From DASUAS01 sp963819475 (lineage in GTDB: Bacteria > Actinomycetota > Acidimicrobiia > IMCC26256 > DASPTH01): a DNA stretch of 64,000 bases. The translations under genes and the position numbers were made by a program. Below the pieces are notes generated by a model. That model did not search any database, had not been told where the DNA came from, and saw nothing but the letters and a program-made list of their open reading frames with translations. The first letter of the stretch is position 1; each line of letters begins with the position of its first letter. Shown here one piece after another: positions 1-8,089 of the stretch. The DNA is taken from contig CAWFWE010000003.1 in assembly GCA_963819475.1 (NCBI GenBank), forward strand, positions 62,001 through 126,000. The letters are read 5' to 3'.

Positions 1-388
1 TGCCGTCCTGCACCAGCAGCCGGCCGTCCTGGTGCTCGGCGAGGAGCGGCGGGGGCGCCCACCCGTCGTCCAGGCTCTCCTCCATCGCGTCGACGTCGTC
101 CTCCCACTCGTCGGGCTCGATCGGGCACAGTGCCTCGTCCTCGGGCCCGGCGAGGCGGATCAGCTCGTCGATCGGTACGAGCACCGGCCCGAACCACCAG
201 TGCCGGTCCTGCGCGAGCGCGGCGGCGAGCGCCTCGTTGTCGCTGCCGTGGCTGGCGAGGAAGTCGCCGACCCAACGGGCGAGCGACTCGTCGTCGTCCG
301 CCGCGGCGAACGCGCTTGCCAGGTTGAATCGTCGGGCGTCGTCCACCGGCGGGTCGTGCCCCGCCGCGCCGGCGCGCAAACCCGTCAC
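1..388 (-). CDS. ParB-like hypothetical protein, 3' end outside window
   Basis: Only the first 129 codons are visible; the gene runs off the left edge. The GTG start at 388 overlaps the TGA of the upstream HAD gene (GTGA), so the two are probably translationally coupled. The frame is open, acidic and rich in Trp (DRHWWFGPVLVPIDEL). Just before the cut it reads PPLLAEHQDGRLLVQDG, which resembles the motif of ParB-like nuclease domains where DG is normally followed by N-H-R; those residues lie outside the window. A ParB-like fold is therefore inference, and function is unknown. Confidence 0.6.
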   Translation of the reverse strand, partial: MTGLRAGAAGHDPPVDDARRFNLASAFAAADDDESLARWVGDFLASHGSDNEALAAALAQDRHWWFGPVLVPIDELIRLAGPEDEALCPIEPDEWEDDVDAMEESLDDGWAPPPLLAEHQDGRLLVQDG

Positions 389-1089
389 GCGGCGGCGACG
401 AGGCCCGCCAGCTCCTGCAACGACTCGACCCGGTCGTAGCCGGCATCGGTGTGGAGGCCGAGCGGATCGACGACGAACGGGCGCAGACCGGCCCGCCGGG
501 CGCCGACCACGTCGATGCCGGGCATGTCACCCACGTACCACGCGTCGTCGGGGTCGACGTCCATGGCGTCGAGCGCCAACCGGAAGATGCGCGGATCGGG
601 CTTCATCACACCGACGGCACCCGAGTCGATCACGCAGTCGACCTCGACGCCGAGGCCGGGGCCGACCTGGAGGATCTCGCGCGTGCGCAGGCGCTCACCG
701 ATCATCCCGTCGGCGTTCGACACGATGCCGAGCCGCACGCCCGTCGCCGCGAGCGCGGCGAGGCCCTCGCGACAGCCGGGAGCCTCGTGGCACCAGAGCG
801 CGGCATCGGCGAACTCGCTGTCGAGGTGCCGGTGGACCTCTTCGAGCAGATCCGGGGGCACGCCGCAGAAGTCGGCATAGCCCTCGAGGTACGCCTTCCA
901 AGCTCCCGCCCAGTCGGCCTCGGCGTCGCGGTCGATCCCGAACCGCGCCGCGGCGGCGTAGTGCGCGTCGTCGAGCGTCGCGGTCGGGACCGGGTGCTCG
1001 GCGCGGGTGAAGGCGCCGGCGATGCGCTCGTGATCGGGGAGGAGGAACACGCCACCCACGTCGAGCAGCACCGCCACCGGTCGCGCCAT
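385..1089 (-). CDS. HAD-superfamily hydrolase (subfamily IA-like)
   Basis: A 234-residue cytoplasmic haloacid dehalogenase-like hydrolase, probably a small-molecule phosphatase. All four HAD motifs are present: the nucleophile loop LLDVGGVF at the N-terminus (residues 8-15), SNADG as motif II, the lysine in VMKPDPRIF (motif III), and YVGDMPGIDVVGARRAG carrying the acidic motif IV. A cap domain fits between motifs I and II. The substrate cannot be told from sequence. A TACCGT hexamer (minus strand, 1096-1101) ends 6 nt before the ATG, suggesting a leaderless transcript. The stop overlaps the start of the next gene. Confidence 0.88.
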   Translation of the reverse strand: MARPVAVLLDVGGVFLLPDHERIAGAFTRAEHPVPTATLDDAHYAAAARFGIDRDAEADWAGAWKAYLEGYADFCGVPPDLLEEVHRHLDSEFADAALWCHEAPGCREGLAALAATGVRLGIVSNADGMIGERLRTREILQVGPGLGVEVDCVIDSGAVGVMKPDPRIFRLALDAMDVDPDDAWYVGDMPGIDVVGARRAGLRPFVVDPLGLHTDAGYDRVESLQELAGLVAAA

Positions 1090-1150
1090 GCGGGCACGGT
1101 ACCCATCAGGGTTAGCGTGTCACCACGGACCGAGCGACAGTGGGGGAGCG

Positions 1151-1876
1151 ATGGGGAAGCTCGACGGCAGGGTGGCGATCGTGACGGGTGGTGCGCGCGG
1201 TCAGGGCGCGGCCGAAGGGCGCCTCTTCGCCGAGGAGGGTGCGACGGTGTTCGTCACCGACGTGCTCACCGACGAGGGCGAGAAGACCGCGGCGGAGCTC
1301 GGGGGCACGTTCGTCGAGCACGACGTGACCGATCCCGAGCGGTGGGCCGCACTCGTCGCGCGAGTGGTGGACGAGCACGGGCGGCTCGACATCTTGATCA
1401 ACAACGCCGGCATCCTCCGGTGGGAACGCATGGTCGACACGTCACCCACGTCGTGGAACGAGGTGGTCGCGGTCAATCAGACCGGCGTGTTCCTCGGCAT
1501 GCACGCGGTTGCGCCGCAGATGATGGCCCAGCACTCGGGATCGATCGTCAACATCTCCTCGGTGGGCGGTCTGCGTGGCGCCAGCGCATGCTTCAGCTAC
1601 GCGGCGACGAAGTGGGCGGTGCGGGGGATGACAAAGGGCGCGGCGATCGAGCTCGGGCCGCACGGGGTGAAGGTCAACTCGATCCATCCGGGCATCATCG
1701 ACACGCCGATGATGGGCGATCACGACCTCGACAACCTGGCGTCCGCGATCGGTGTGCCCCTCCAGCGCTACGCCCAGCCGGAGGAGGTCGCCAAGCTGGC
1801 GCTGTGGCTGGTGTCCGACGACAACTCCTACTCCACCGGTGCCGAGTTCGTCATCGACGGGGGGCAGACGGCGTAG
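1151..1876 (+). CDS. SDR-family NAD(P)-dependent oxidoreductase
   Basis: A 241-residue classical short-chain dehydrogenase/reductase. The cofactor loop TGGARGQG is at residues 12-19, NNAG in the middle, the catalytic Ser in NISSVGG, and Tyr/Lys in YAATK. The C-terminus ends with the usual TGAEFVIDGGQTA segment. Length and motifs match the 3-alpha/20-beta-hydroxysteroid dehydrogenase or glucose 1-dehydrogenase type, but substrate is not determinable. The ATG at 1151 is chosen because GGGGGAG lies just upstream and the sequence MGKLDGRVAIVTG is the normal family N-terminus; an in-frame start at 1088 would add an unrelated extension. Confidence 0.9.
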   Translation: MGKLDGRVAIVTGGARGQGAAEGRLFAEEGATVFVTDVLTDEGEKTAAELGGTFVEHDVTDPERWAALVARVVDEHGRLDILINNAGILRWERMVDTSPTSWNEVVAVNQTGVFLGMHAVAPQMMAQHSGSIVNISSVGGLRGASACFSYAATKWAVRGMTKGAAIELGPHGVKVNSIHPGIIDTPMMGDHDLDNLASAIGVPLQRYAQPEEVAKLALWLVSDDNSYSTGAEFVIDGGQTA

Positions 1877-1958
1877 TTGCGGCCCGATCGGGGTATCCCT
1901 CCCTCCGGCCTGGCGCCGCGGCAGGTCGTACCGGCGGCGCGGGGAGGAGAGGAACCGG

Positions 1959-3134
1959 TTGATCGTCGACCACGAGCCCCGTCTGCTCGCCGGGCGCTAC
2001 CGGCTCGGTGACCCCGTCGGTGCCGGCGGGATGGGCACCGTGTACGCCGCGTTCGACGTGCGCCTGGATCGTGCCGTCGCGCTGAAGCTGCTGCGCGCCG
2101 ATTTCGCCCGCGACCCGGCGTTGCGGCGCCGCTTCGCGCGCGAGGCCCGCTCGGCAGCTCGCGTCGCCCACCCGAACGCGGTCGCCATCTACGACACCGG
2201 GGAGGACGCAGATCACGACGCGTTCATCGTGATGGAGCTGCTGAGTGGACGCACGCTCGCGCACGAGATCGCCGACGGGCCGTTGGCCGAGTCGCGCCTG
2301 CGCGCGGTCGCCGACGGCGTGCTCGCCGCCCTCGAGGCCGCGCACCACGAGGGCATCGTGCACCGCGACGTGAAGCCGGGCAATGTGCTCCTCGCCGAAG
2401 GCGGCGAGGTGAAGGTGGGCGACTTCGGGATCGCGACCTCGCTCGATGCCACCGAGGCGACCACCGGCCCGCCGCTGGGCACGCCGGCCTATACCGCGCC
2501 GGAGCGTCTGCGCGGCCTGCCCGCCACCCCCGCCAGCGACCTCTACTCGTTGGGGGTGGTGCTGTACGAGGCTGCCACCGGCACGCGACCGTTCACCGGC
2601 GCCGCACCCGGCGAGCTCGCGCACGCGGTGGTCCGCGGCGCGCATCGTCCGCTCGACTCGCGGCGACGCGACCTCGATCCGAGCCTGGTGGCGGCGATCG
2701 AGCGCGCGCTGGCGACCGACCCGGCCGGCCGGTTCGCTGACGCGGCCACGATGCGGACCGCGCTCGCCGGCGAGGAGACCGGGCGTGTGGCGCCGCCGAC
2801 GGTGCCGGTCACCGAGGCGGAAATCGCGCCCACGGCGGCCCTGCCGCGGCCCGCGCCACCTCGACGCGTCGCCACGACGCCGGCGCGTCGCCCCGGGCCC
2901 TCCCCGCGACCGCGCGCAGCGTGGGTGATGGCGATCGTGGCGATGGTCGCGGTCCTCGTGATCGTGGGTGTGGCGCTGGTGACGCGCGGCGGGGAAGATC
3001 CGGTGACCACGACCACCACCACGCCGATCGCAGCGACGCCGACGACCGGGCCGGGTGGCCCCGCCGCCACCGGCGCCGCGCCGGCGCCGATCTCGCGCGC
3101 GTTGGATCGACTCCAGGAGCTGACGAAGCCGTGA
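1959..3134 (+). CDS. Serine/threonine protein kinase, membrane-anchored
   Basis: A 391-residue PknB-type (Hanks) kinase. The glycine loop GAGGMGTVY, catalytic Lys in VALKLLR, HRDVKPGNVLL catalytic loop, DFG in VGDFGIA and the TPAYTAPE segment are all intact, so it should be active. The kinase domain covers about residues 13-275. A Pro/Arg-rich linker follows, then one transmembrane helix near residues 322-344, and a short Thr/Pro/Ala-rich extracellular tail without PASTA repeats. TTG at 1959 is chosen because GGGGAGGAGAGG lies 7 nt upstream and the kinase begins at once; longer in-frame starts add unrelated sequence. The next gene overlaps by GTGA. Confidence 0.9.
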   Translation: MIVDHEPRLLAGRYRLGDPVGAGGMGTVYAAFDVRLDRAVALKLLRADFARDPALRRRFAREARSAARVAHPNAVAIYDTGEDADHDAFIVMELLSGRTLAHEIADGPLAESRLRAVADGVLAALEAAHHEGIVHRDVKPGNVLLAEGGEVKVGDFGIATSLDATEATTGPPLGTPAYTAPERLRGLPATPASDLYSLGVVLYEAATGTRPFTGAAPGELAHAVVRGAHRPLDSRRRDLDPSLVAAIERALATDPAGRFADAATMRTALAGEETGRVAPPTVPVTEAEIAPTAALPRPAPPRRVATTPARRPGPSPRPRAAWVMAIVAMVAVLVIVGVALVTRGGEDPVTTTTTTPIAATPTTGPGGPAATGAAPAPISRALDRLQELTKP

Positions 3135-3550
3135 TCCGTGCGCGCGTCGCCGTCGTCGCGTTCGTCGCCCTGGCGGCGTTCCTCGGTGCGTGCGGGGGCG
3201 GCGCCGGACCGCCGGTGTCGGACGACGCGTCGGCGCGCCTCGGCGCCCAGGTCACCGCGGTACGGGCCGCGGTCGCGGCGCACGATGCCGAGGCCGCGGC
3301 CGGGGCGCTGGCCACGCTCCGCCGAACGGTCGGCCGGCTCCACCGGTCGGGCGACGTCACGGCGCCGCGCGCCACCGCCCTCCTCGCCGCGGCCCGTGAC
3401 GTCGAGGCGCAGCTCACGACGATCACGACGACCACCACCACCACGACGACGACGACCACCACGACGTCGCCGGCGCCCCCCACCGACGATCGCCGAGGCA
3501 AGGGCAAGGGCAAGGGCGACGGCAAGGGCAACGGCCACGGTGAGGGCTGA
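3131..3550 (+). CDS. Small secreted lipoprotein with Thr-rich and Gly/Lys-rich tail
   Basis: A 139-residue predicted lipoprotein coupled to the upstream kinase gene by a GTGA overlap. The N-terminus is a signal peptide followed by a lipobox-like FLGAC, so Cys would be lipidated on the outer membrane face. An Ala-rich helical region (about residues 35-100) is followed by a run of 16 consecutive Thr and a GKGKGKGDGKGNGHGEG tail. There is no known domain. As a kinase neighbour it may be an extracytoplasmic partner of that receptor kinase; this is inference. Confidence 0.7.
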   Translation: MIRARVAVVAFVALAAFLGACGGGAGPPVSDDASARLGAQVTAVRAAVAAHDAEAAAGALATLRRTVGRLHRSGDVTAPRATALLAAARDVEAQLTTITTTTTTTTTTTTTTSPAPPTDDRRGKGKGKGDGKGNGHGEG

Positions 3551-3585
3551 AACCGAGACGGCCACGCCTCGTTAACATCCGGCCG

Positions 3586-3609
3586 ATGACCCCGAGCCGG
3601 CTCCGGTGA
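3586..3609 (+). CDS. Possible 7-codon leaderless leader peptide before MFS gene
   Basis: ATG at 3586 follows the -10-like TAACAT (3573-3578) by 7 nt, the leaderless pattern seen across this window. It encodes MTPSRLR and its TGA overlaps the GTG start of the MFS gene (GTGA). It may be a leader whose translation delivers ribosomes to the exporter start, or the true N-terminus of the exporter separated by a one-base sequence error. Too short to be supported by coding statistics. Confidence 0.35.
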   Translation: MTPSRLR

Positions 3610-5297
3610 GCGAACCCGCCGCGACCGAACCCGATCCGCGTCGCTGGGCCACGCTCGCGATCGTCGTCGTCGCCGCCCTCATCGTGGTGCTCGACAACTC
3701 CGTCCTCACCGTCGCCATCCCGACGATCCTGCGCGACTTCCACACCACGCTCCCCGCGGTGGAGTGGGTGATCACCGGGTACGCGCTCACGTTCGCGAGC
3801 CTGCTCATCATCGGCGGGCGCCTCGGTGACGTGTTCGGTCACCGTCGGGTGTTCGTGATCGGCGCCGCCCTGTTCGGCGGGGGCTCGTTGCTGGCGGCGT
3901 TGTCGTGGGGCATCCCGAGCCTGATCGTCGGCGAGGCCTTGATCGAGGGCATCGGCGCCTCGCTCATGTTGCCGACCACGCTGGCGGTGATCTCGACCAC
4001 CTTCCACGGCCGCGAGCGTGCCACCGCGTTCGCGGCGTGGGGCGCGACCGTCGGGGTCGGCGTCGCCCTGGGTCCGATCGTGGGAGGGTTCCTCACCACC
4101 AATTACTCGTGGCGCTGGGCGTTCGGCATCAACGTGATCGTGGCGCCGCTCGCCATCGTCGGCGCCATGGTGTTCATCACCCGCAGCCGTCCGCCTCCGC
4201 GGCGTGTCTCGATCGACGTCCCCGGCGCGCTCCTCGTGGCGACCGGGATGTTCCTCTTCGTGTTCGCGCTCAGCGAAGGCGCCCGCTACGGCTGGTTCCG
4301 GCCGCTGGAGACGTTCGCCCTCGGCGGGGCTGCGATCTGGCCCGACGACCGCGCGGTGTCGGTCATCCCGCTGGTGATGCTCCTCGCCGCGATCGTCCTC
4401 TTCTGCTTCTACCGGCTGGAGCGGTGGAAGGAGCGCCATGACCGGAGCCCGTTGTTCGAGTTCGGGCAGCTGCGCCACCGCGGGTTCCGCTACGGGTTGA
4501 TCACGACGAGCGTCCTGGCGATGGGTCAGCTCGGCGTGTTCTTCATCCTGCCGATCTACCTGCAGGACGCCAAGCACCTCTCGGCGGAGACCAACGGCCT
4601 GTGGATGGTGCCGGCGGGGGTGTTCATCATCGTGGGGTCCCAGGTCGGCGGGCGTCTCGTCCGCCACGTCGGGGTCACCCGCGTCGTGCAGCTCGGGCTG
4701 GTGCTCGAGGTGATCGGCCTCGTCGTGATCGCCTTCGTCGTGAGCCCGTCGATCGTGTTCACCGACCTGCTCCTCGGGTGGGGGCTGTTCGGCTTCGGCA
4801 TCGGCTTCGCGAGCTCCCAGCTGACCAACGTCATCCTGTCCGACATCCCGGACGAGAAGTCCGGCGTCGCCAGCGGCACCAACTCCACCGTGCGGCAGGT
4901 GGGTGCCGCGCTCGGTGTCGCGGTGATCGGCTCGGTCTTCGCCAGCCTGACCGTCTCGAAGACCGTCGCCGCAGTGCACGCGACGAAGCTCCCCGCCGCC
5001 CTGCAGTCGACCGCGGTGGCGCGCATCCACTCGCAGGGTGCCGGCTTCCCGATCCCACGTGGCACGGCTCCGGCCGACGCCGCCACGCTGAGCCACACGC
5101 TCGCCACCGGGCTCACCGACGCGGCCCGGCCCGCGATCCTCGTGGCCGCCGGGTTCGTCACCCTCGGCGCGTTCCTGTCGTTGCTCCTGCCCCGCACCGC
5201 GGGCGCCCCACCGGCGGAGCCACTCGTCGAGCAGCTGGAGGCCCTCGAACCGGTGGAGCGGGATCGATCCCTCGTCGACGAGCGCGAGCCCGCCTGA
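3606..5297 (+). CDS. MFS drug:H+ antiporter, DHA2 (EmrB/QacA-like)
   Basis: A 563-residue inner-membrane exporter with about 14 hydrophobic helices, the number expected of the DHA2 family. Helix 1 holds VLDNSVLTVAIPTI, matching family motif D1 (lDxTvvnvALP). Motif A, GGRLGDVFGHRRVFVIG, sits between helices 2 and 3. ERATAFAAWGATVGVGVALGPIVGGFL matches motif C of antiporters when read in two parts around helix 5. It probably exports hydrophobic compounds using the proton gradient. GTG at 3606 is the only start giving a sensible N-terminus, and it overlaps a mini-ORF beginning at 3586. Confidence 0.9.
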   Translation: MSEPAATEPDPRRWATLAIVVVAALIVVLDNSVLTVAIPTILRDFHTTLPAVEWVITGYALTFASLLIIGGRLGDVFGHRRVFVIGAALFGGGSLLAALSWGIPSLIVGEALIEGIGASLMLPTTLAVISTTFHGRERATAFAAWGATVGVGVALGPIVGGFLTTNYSWRWAFGINVIVAPLAIVGAMVFITRSRPPPRRVSIDVPGALLVATGMFLFVFALSEGARYGWFRPLETFALGGAAIWPDDRAVSVIPLVMLLAAIVLFCFYRLERWKERHDRSPLFEFGQLRHRGFRYGLITTSVLAMGQLGVFFILPIYLQDAKHLSAETNGLWMVPAGVFIIVGSQVGGRLVRHVGVTRVVQLGLVLEVIGLVVIAFVVSPSIVFTDLLLGWGLFGFGIGFASSQLTNVILSDIPDEKSGVASGTNSTVRQVGAALGVAVIGSVFASLTVSKTVAAVHATKLPAALQSTAVARIHSQGAGFPIPRGTAPADAATLSHTLATGLTDAARPAILVAAGFVTLGAFLSLLLPRTAGAPPAEPLVEQLEALEPVERDRSLVDEREPA

Positions 5298-5401
5298 CCG
5301 GTCAGCCGGCGCGTCCGAGGACGCGCACCACCTCGATCTCGATGGCCACCCGCGCCGGTTCGGTGTGGACCACACCGCGACCGGTCCGTCAGACTGCGCC
5401 C

Positions 5402-5839
5402 ATGGGAACACTCGAGGCGCAGAACCGCCAGATCGTGGAACGGTACTGGGAGGCGCACTTCCTGCGCGACTGGGAGGCGATGGCCGGCTTCTTCGCGCCC
5501 GACGCGCACTACACCGACGTGGGGGTCGACGGCCAGGGCGCGCGCGGCCCGCAGCAGATCGTCGACCGGCTCAAGATCGGCATCGAGCCGCTCTCCGGCT
5601 ACTACCACCACCCGCGCCACATCGTCGCCGAGGGCGACCTCGTGATCCTCGAGCACGTCGAGGAGTGGCAGTTCCACACCGGCGAGCGGATCATGCACCC
5701 GTTCGTCACCGTGATGGAGGTGCGCGACGGTGAGATCGTGCGCTGGCACGACTACTCCAACATCGGGAACGTGATCGACCACGCGCCACAGTGGTGGCTC
5801 GAGCGGATCGCCCAGGGGTACGCCGCCGTCGGCCAATAG
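5402..5839 (+). CDS. SnoaL/NTF2-like protein
   Basis: A 145-residue single-domain protein of the nuclear transport factor 2 fold (SnoaL-like). The N-terminal helix IVERYWEAHFLRDWEAMAGFF and the strand pattern ending VTVMEVRDGEIVRWHDYSN are typical of the family, which includes polyketide cyclases, limonene-epoxide hydrolases and many non-enzymatic binders. No catalytic set can be assigned. The ATG at 5402 starts the family-type helix directly. The stop codon TAG forms the first bases of the -10-like TAGTCT of the next gene. Confidence 0.75.
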   Translation: MGTLEAQNRQIVERYWEAHFLRDWEAMAGFFAPDAHYTDVGVDGQGARGPQQIVDRLKIGIEPLSGYYHHPRHIVAEGDLVILEHVEEWQFHTGERIMHPFVTVMEVRDGEIVRWHDYSNIGNVIDHAPQWWLERIAQGYAAVGQ

Positions 5840-5848
5840 TCTCGCCCG

Positions 5849-6127
5849 GTGGCACTCGAGGTCGTCGACAACCCCGCCCGCTCCCGCTACGAGCTGCGTG
5901 ACGACGGCCACCTCGTCGGGTTCACCGAGTACCACGAGCGTGACGGCGTCCTGGTGTTCCCGCACACCGTCATCACCGAGCCCAGGCGGCGGGCGGGGTA
6001 CGGCAGCACCCTGCTGCAGGGTGCCCTGGACGATGTCCGGGCCAGGGGGCGTCGGATCGTCGCCGAGTGCCCCTTCGTGGCCCGATTCGTGGCCGAGCAC
6101 GCCGAGTACGCCGACCTGCTCGCCTGA
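5849..6127 (+). CDS. YjdJ-type small GNAT N-acetyltransferase
   Basis: A 92-residue protein of the short GCN5-related acetyltransferase family (YjdJ / GCN5-like type). It has the EYHERDGVLVFPHTVI strands, the acetyl-CoA loop RRRAGYGSTLL, and the C-terminal CPFVARFVAEHAEYADL block typical of this subfamily. The acceptor is unknown. TAGTCT (5837-5842) ends 6 nt before the GTG, so the mRNA is probably leaderless, and the promoter overlaps the stop codon of the preceding gene. Confidence 0.85.
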   Translation: MALEVVDNPARSRYELRDDGHLVGFTEYHERDGVLVFPHTVITEPRRRAGYGSTLLQGALDDVRARGRRIVAECPFVARFVAEHAEYADLLA

Positions 6128-6153
6128 CCGTCGCCGGGCGTACCATGGATCCC

Positions 6154-7161
6154 ATGGCGCACGCGAGCGTGCTCGCAAGCCGTCCGCTCGGCGGGATGGT
6201 GCCCGACCCGGCGTTGCTCACGCCGGCGCACGCGACCGACCTGGTCCGCGCCGACGGGCGCCCGCAGCCGGCGTTCCGGGAGCAGCTGCGGAAGATCCCG
6301 TCGTGGCGGAACGCGTGGTCGGTGCTCTCGGTGTGGCTCCAAGCCGCACTGATCCTCGGCCTCGCGGTCTGGTGGGGGAACCCGGCCGGGTACGTCGTCG
6401 CCTTCCTCCTGATGGGGCGCACGCAGGCACAGCTCGCATCGCTGATGCACGAGTCGGCCCACCGGTTGCTGTTCGGCAACCGCCGGCTCAACGACTTCGT
6501 CGGTCGCTGGCTGCTCGGCTACCCCGCGTACACGTCGACCGACGCGTACCGACGCGTGCACATGGCGCACCACCGTCAGGAATTCGGGCCCGACGAGCCG
6601 GACATCCCGCTGTACGCCGGCTACCCGATCAGCCCAGCGAGCTTCCGCCGCAAGCTGGTGCGCGACGCGACCGGGCGGACCGGGTTCAAGCTCTTCCGCG
6701 CCCAGGCCGCCGGCTTCCGCTCGTCCGACCCGCGTGTCCGGCACACGCTGTGGAAGATCCTCGCGGTGCAGGCGGTCCTGCTCGGCGCCGCGGTCGTCGC
6801 CGGCTACTGGTGGCTGTACCCGGCGTTCTGGTTGCTGCCGTTCCTGACCGTGTGGCGGGTGATCAACCGTCTCCGTTCGATCGCCGAGCACGGGGGGATG
6901 GACGCGTCGCCGGATCGCCGCGCCACCACGCACAGCGTGCGGCAGTCGTGGTGGTCCCGCACCTTCCTCGTTCCCTTCAACATCGGGTGGCACCTGGCCC
7001 ACCACGTCGACGCCGGCATCTCGATGCGCCACCTGCCCCGGTACCACCACACGCTCCGCGATGCCGGGTACGTCACACCGGAGCTCGAGTACCCCGGCTA
7101 CCGGGCGCTGTGGCGGGCACTGCGCTCGGGTACCCGCGCTTCCGCAGCTCCGAGTACGTAA
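6154..7161 (+). CDS. Membrane fatty-acid desaturase family protein
   Basis: A 335-residue integral-membrane non-haem di-iron enzyme. Three histidine boxes are visible: HESAH (HxxxH), HMAHH (HxxHH) and HLAHH (HxxHH), with extra His in RHLPRYHHTL. Hydrophobic segments flank them (ILGLAVWW region and AVVAGYWWLYPAFWLLPFL). The family includes acyl-lipid desaturases and carotenoid ketolases, so the substrate is uncertain. ATG at 6154 is preferred over 6145 because TACCAT (6141-6146) ends 7 nt before it, the recurrent leaderless arrangement here. The TAA stop is part of the -10-like TAAGGT of the next gene. Confidence 0.85.
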   Translation: MAHASVLASRPLGGMVPDPALLTPAHATDLVRADGRPQPAFREQLRKIPSWRNAWSVLSVWLQAALILGLAVWWGNPAGYVVAFLLMGRTQAQLASLMHESAHRLLFGNRRLNDFVGRWLLGYPAYTSTDAYRRVHMAHHRQEFGPDEPDIPLYAGYPISPASFRRKLVRDATGRTGFKLFRAQAAGFRSSDPRVRHTLWKILAVQAVLLGAAVVAGYWWLYPAFWLLPFLTVWRVINRLRSIAEHGGMDASPDRRATTHSVRQSWWSRTFLVPFNIGWHLAHHVDAGISMRHLPRYHHTLRDAGYVTPELEYPGYRALWRALRSGTRASAAPST

Positions 7162-7170
7162 GGTAGGGCC

Positions 7171-7620
7171 GTGGAGCGCTGGTTTCAGAACACGCGGGGC
7201 CTGGTCATCGTCATCCTCGCGGTGGCCACGTGCGCGCTGCTGCTCGCGGTCGAGCCGAGCGACGGCTTCCCGACGGGCGTCGGGGTGTCGTCGGACGGCG
7301 GCGACGGTGGCGGCTCCGCCACCGCCACCACCGGGACCACTGCGCCCGGGTCGACCACCACCACCCTGCCGGTGAAGCCGACGCTGGAGCAGGGATCGAC
7401 CGACACCGCGAACGTCACCATCCTCCAGCAGCAGCTGAACGCGCACGGCTACGACGTCGGGACTCCCGACGGCAGCTTCGGGCCGGGCACCCAGGCGCAG
7501 GTCGTCAAGTTCCAGCAGGACAACAAGATCAGCCCCGCCGACGGGGTCGTGAACCAGGCCACGTGGAACGCGCTGCTGGCGAGCCCGTCGAGCTCGTCGA
7601 CCACGACGACGGCGCCCTGA
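7171..7620 (+). CDS. Membrane-anchored peptidoglycan-binding domain protein
   Basis: A 149-residue protein with an N-terminal signal anchor (LVIVILAVATCALLLAV), a Gly/Thr-rich spacer, and one PG_binding_1 domain (about residues 80-135: LQQQLNAHGYDVGTPDGSFG, then VVKFQQDN and a closing ATWNALL). It probably holds a cell-wall contact outside the membrane; no enzymatic domain is attached. TAAGGT (7159-7164) ends 6 nt before the GTG, suggesting a leaderless mRNA. The last codons (Ser/Thr/Ala-Pro) lie in the left arm of a strong hairpin. Confidence 0.85.
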   Translation: MERWFQNTRGLVIVILAVATCALLLAVEPSDGFPTGVGVSSDGGDGGGSATATTGTTAPGSTTTTLPVKPTLEQGSTDTANVTILQQQLNAHGYDVGTPDGSFGPGTQAQVVKFQQDNKISPADGVVNQATWNALLASPSSSSTTTTAP

Positions 7621-7646
7621 CCGAGAGGGCGCCGTCGTCGTGGTCG
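7598..7646 (+). terminator. 21-bp perfect hairpin, likely terminator
   Basis: Arms 7598-7618 and 7626-7646 are perfectly complementary over 21 bp with a 7-nt loop. The left arm is inside the 3' end of the peptidoglycan-binding gene and the loop holds its stop codon. There is no U-tract, which is common for actinobacterial terminators. Confidence 0.7.
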
Positions 7647-7696
7647 GTGGTGCCGGGCGTGCTCCCGGCGCGGTCTCCTACCTCATGGTCGATTCC

Positions 7697-7729
7697 GCGG
7701 CGCCGCCCGCCCTCCGGGCACGGCGCCGC
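7697..7729. terminator. Second GC hairpin between convergent genes
   Basis: GCGGCGCCG at 7697-7705 pairs with CGGCGCCGC at 7721-7729 around a 15-nt loop. It lies between the plus-strand peptidoglycan-binding gene and the minus-strand gene ending at 7738, so it could terminate either transcript. Confidence 0.5.
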
Positions 7730-7737
7730 TGCATCTC

Positions 7738-7941
7738 CTAGTTCACGGAGCCGAAGCCGGCGAGCACGAGATCGGCGTGGTCGCGGAAGCGATTGGCCCT
7801 GGACGCCCGCCGCGACCGCGGCGCGCACATGGCGAGGTAGTTGGCCAGGGGACGTGACATCGGGCCGGGGGATTCGAACTCGGTGTCGCTCTCCCAGACG
7901 GTGGGCGGGTACTCGGTCGTGGGCTCGTCAGCGTCGCTCAC
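7738..7941 (-). CDS. Small hypothetical protein (67 aa)
   Basis: A 67-residue protein of unknown function. The GTG at 7941 has AGGAG 5-6 nt upstream, and a -10-like TACAGT lies about 25 nt further up, so it is likely a genuine expressed gene. The N-terminal half is acidic (VSDADEPTTEYPPTVWESD) and the C-terminal half is basic and Arg-rich (APRSRRASRANRFRDHADL), ending AGFGSVN. There is no signal peptide or membrane segment. No family is recognised. Confidence 0.6.
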   Translation of the reverse strand: MSDADEPTTEYPPTVWESDTEFESPGPMSRPLANYLAMCAPRSRRASRANRFRDHADLVLAGFGSVN

Positions 7942-8089
7942 GATCGCTCCTCTCTGCAGGTTCCCATGACCGACTGTAGAGAAGGCATGTAAACGCAGCG
8001 TGTCGAGCGGGCGACGGGAGGTCGAAGCCTGGATGACCGCGGCACCGGCCCGGGCGACGACGAGGTGACCCGGCGGTACTGTCGCCAGC

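Noticed and set aside
3420..3465. ACG/ACC microsatellite as a repeat element
   Set aside because: It is the codon run for the Thr-rich tail of the lipoprotein; in-frame and explained by the protein sequence.
5298..5373. Minus-strand fragment VVHTEPARVAIEIEVVRVL resembling the end of a RidA-like protein
   Set aside because: Only about 23 codons, no start or upstream domain in any frame; too short to call a pseudogene.
3423..5411. 662-residue open frame on the minus strand across the MFS gene
   Set aside because: It is a shadow frame: low-complexity Arg/Glu/His/Asp sequence with no motif, opposite a clear MFS transporter.
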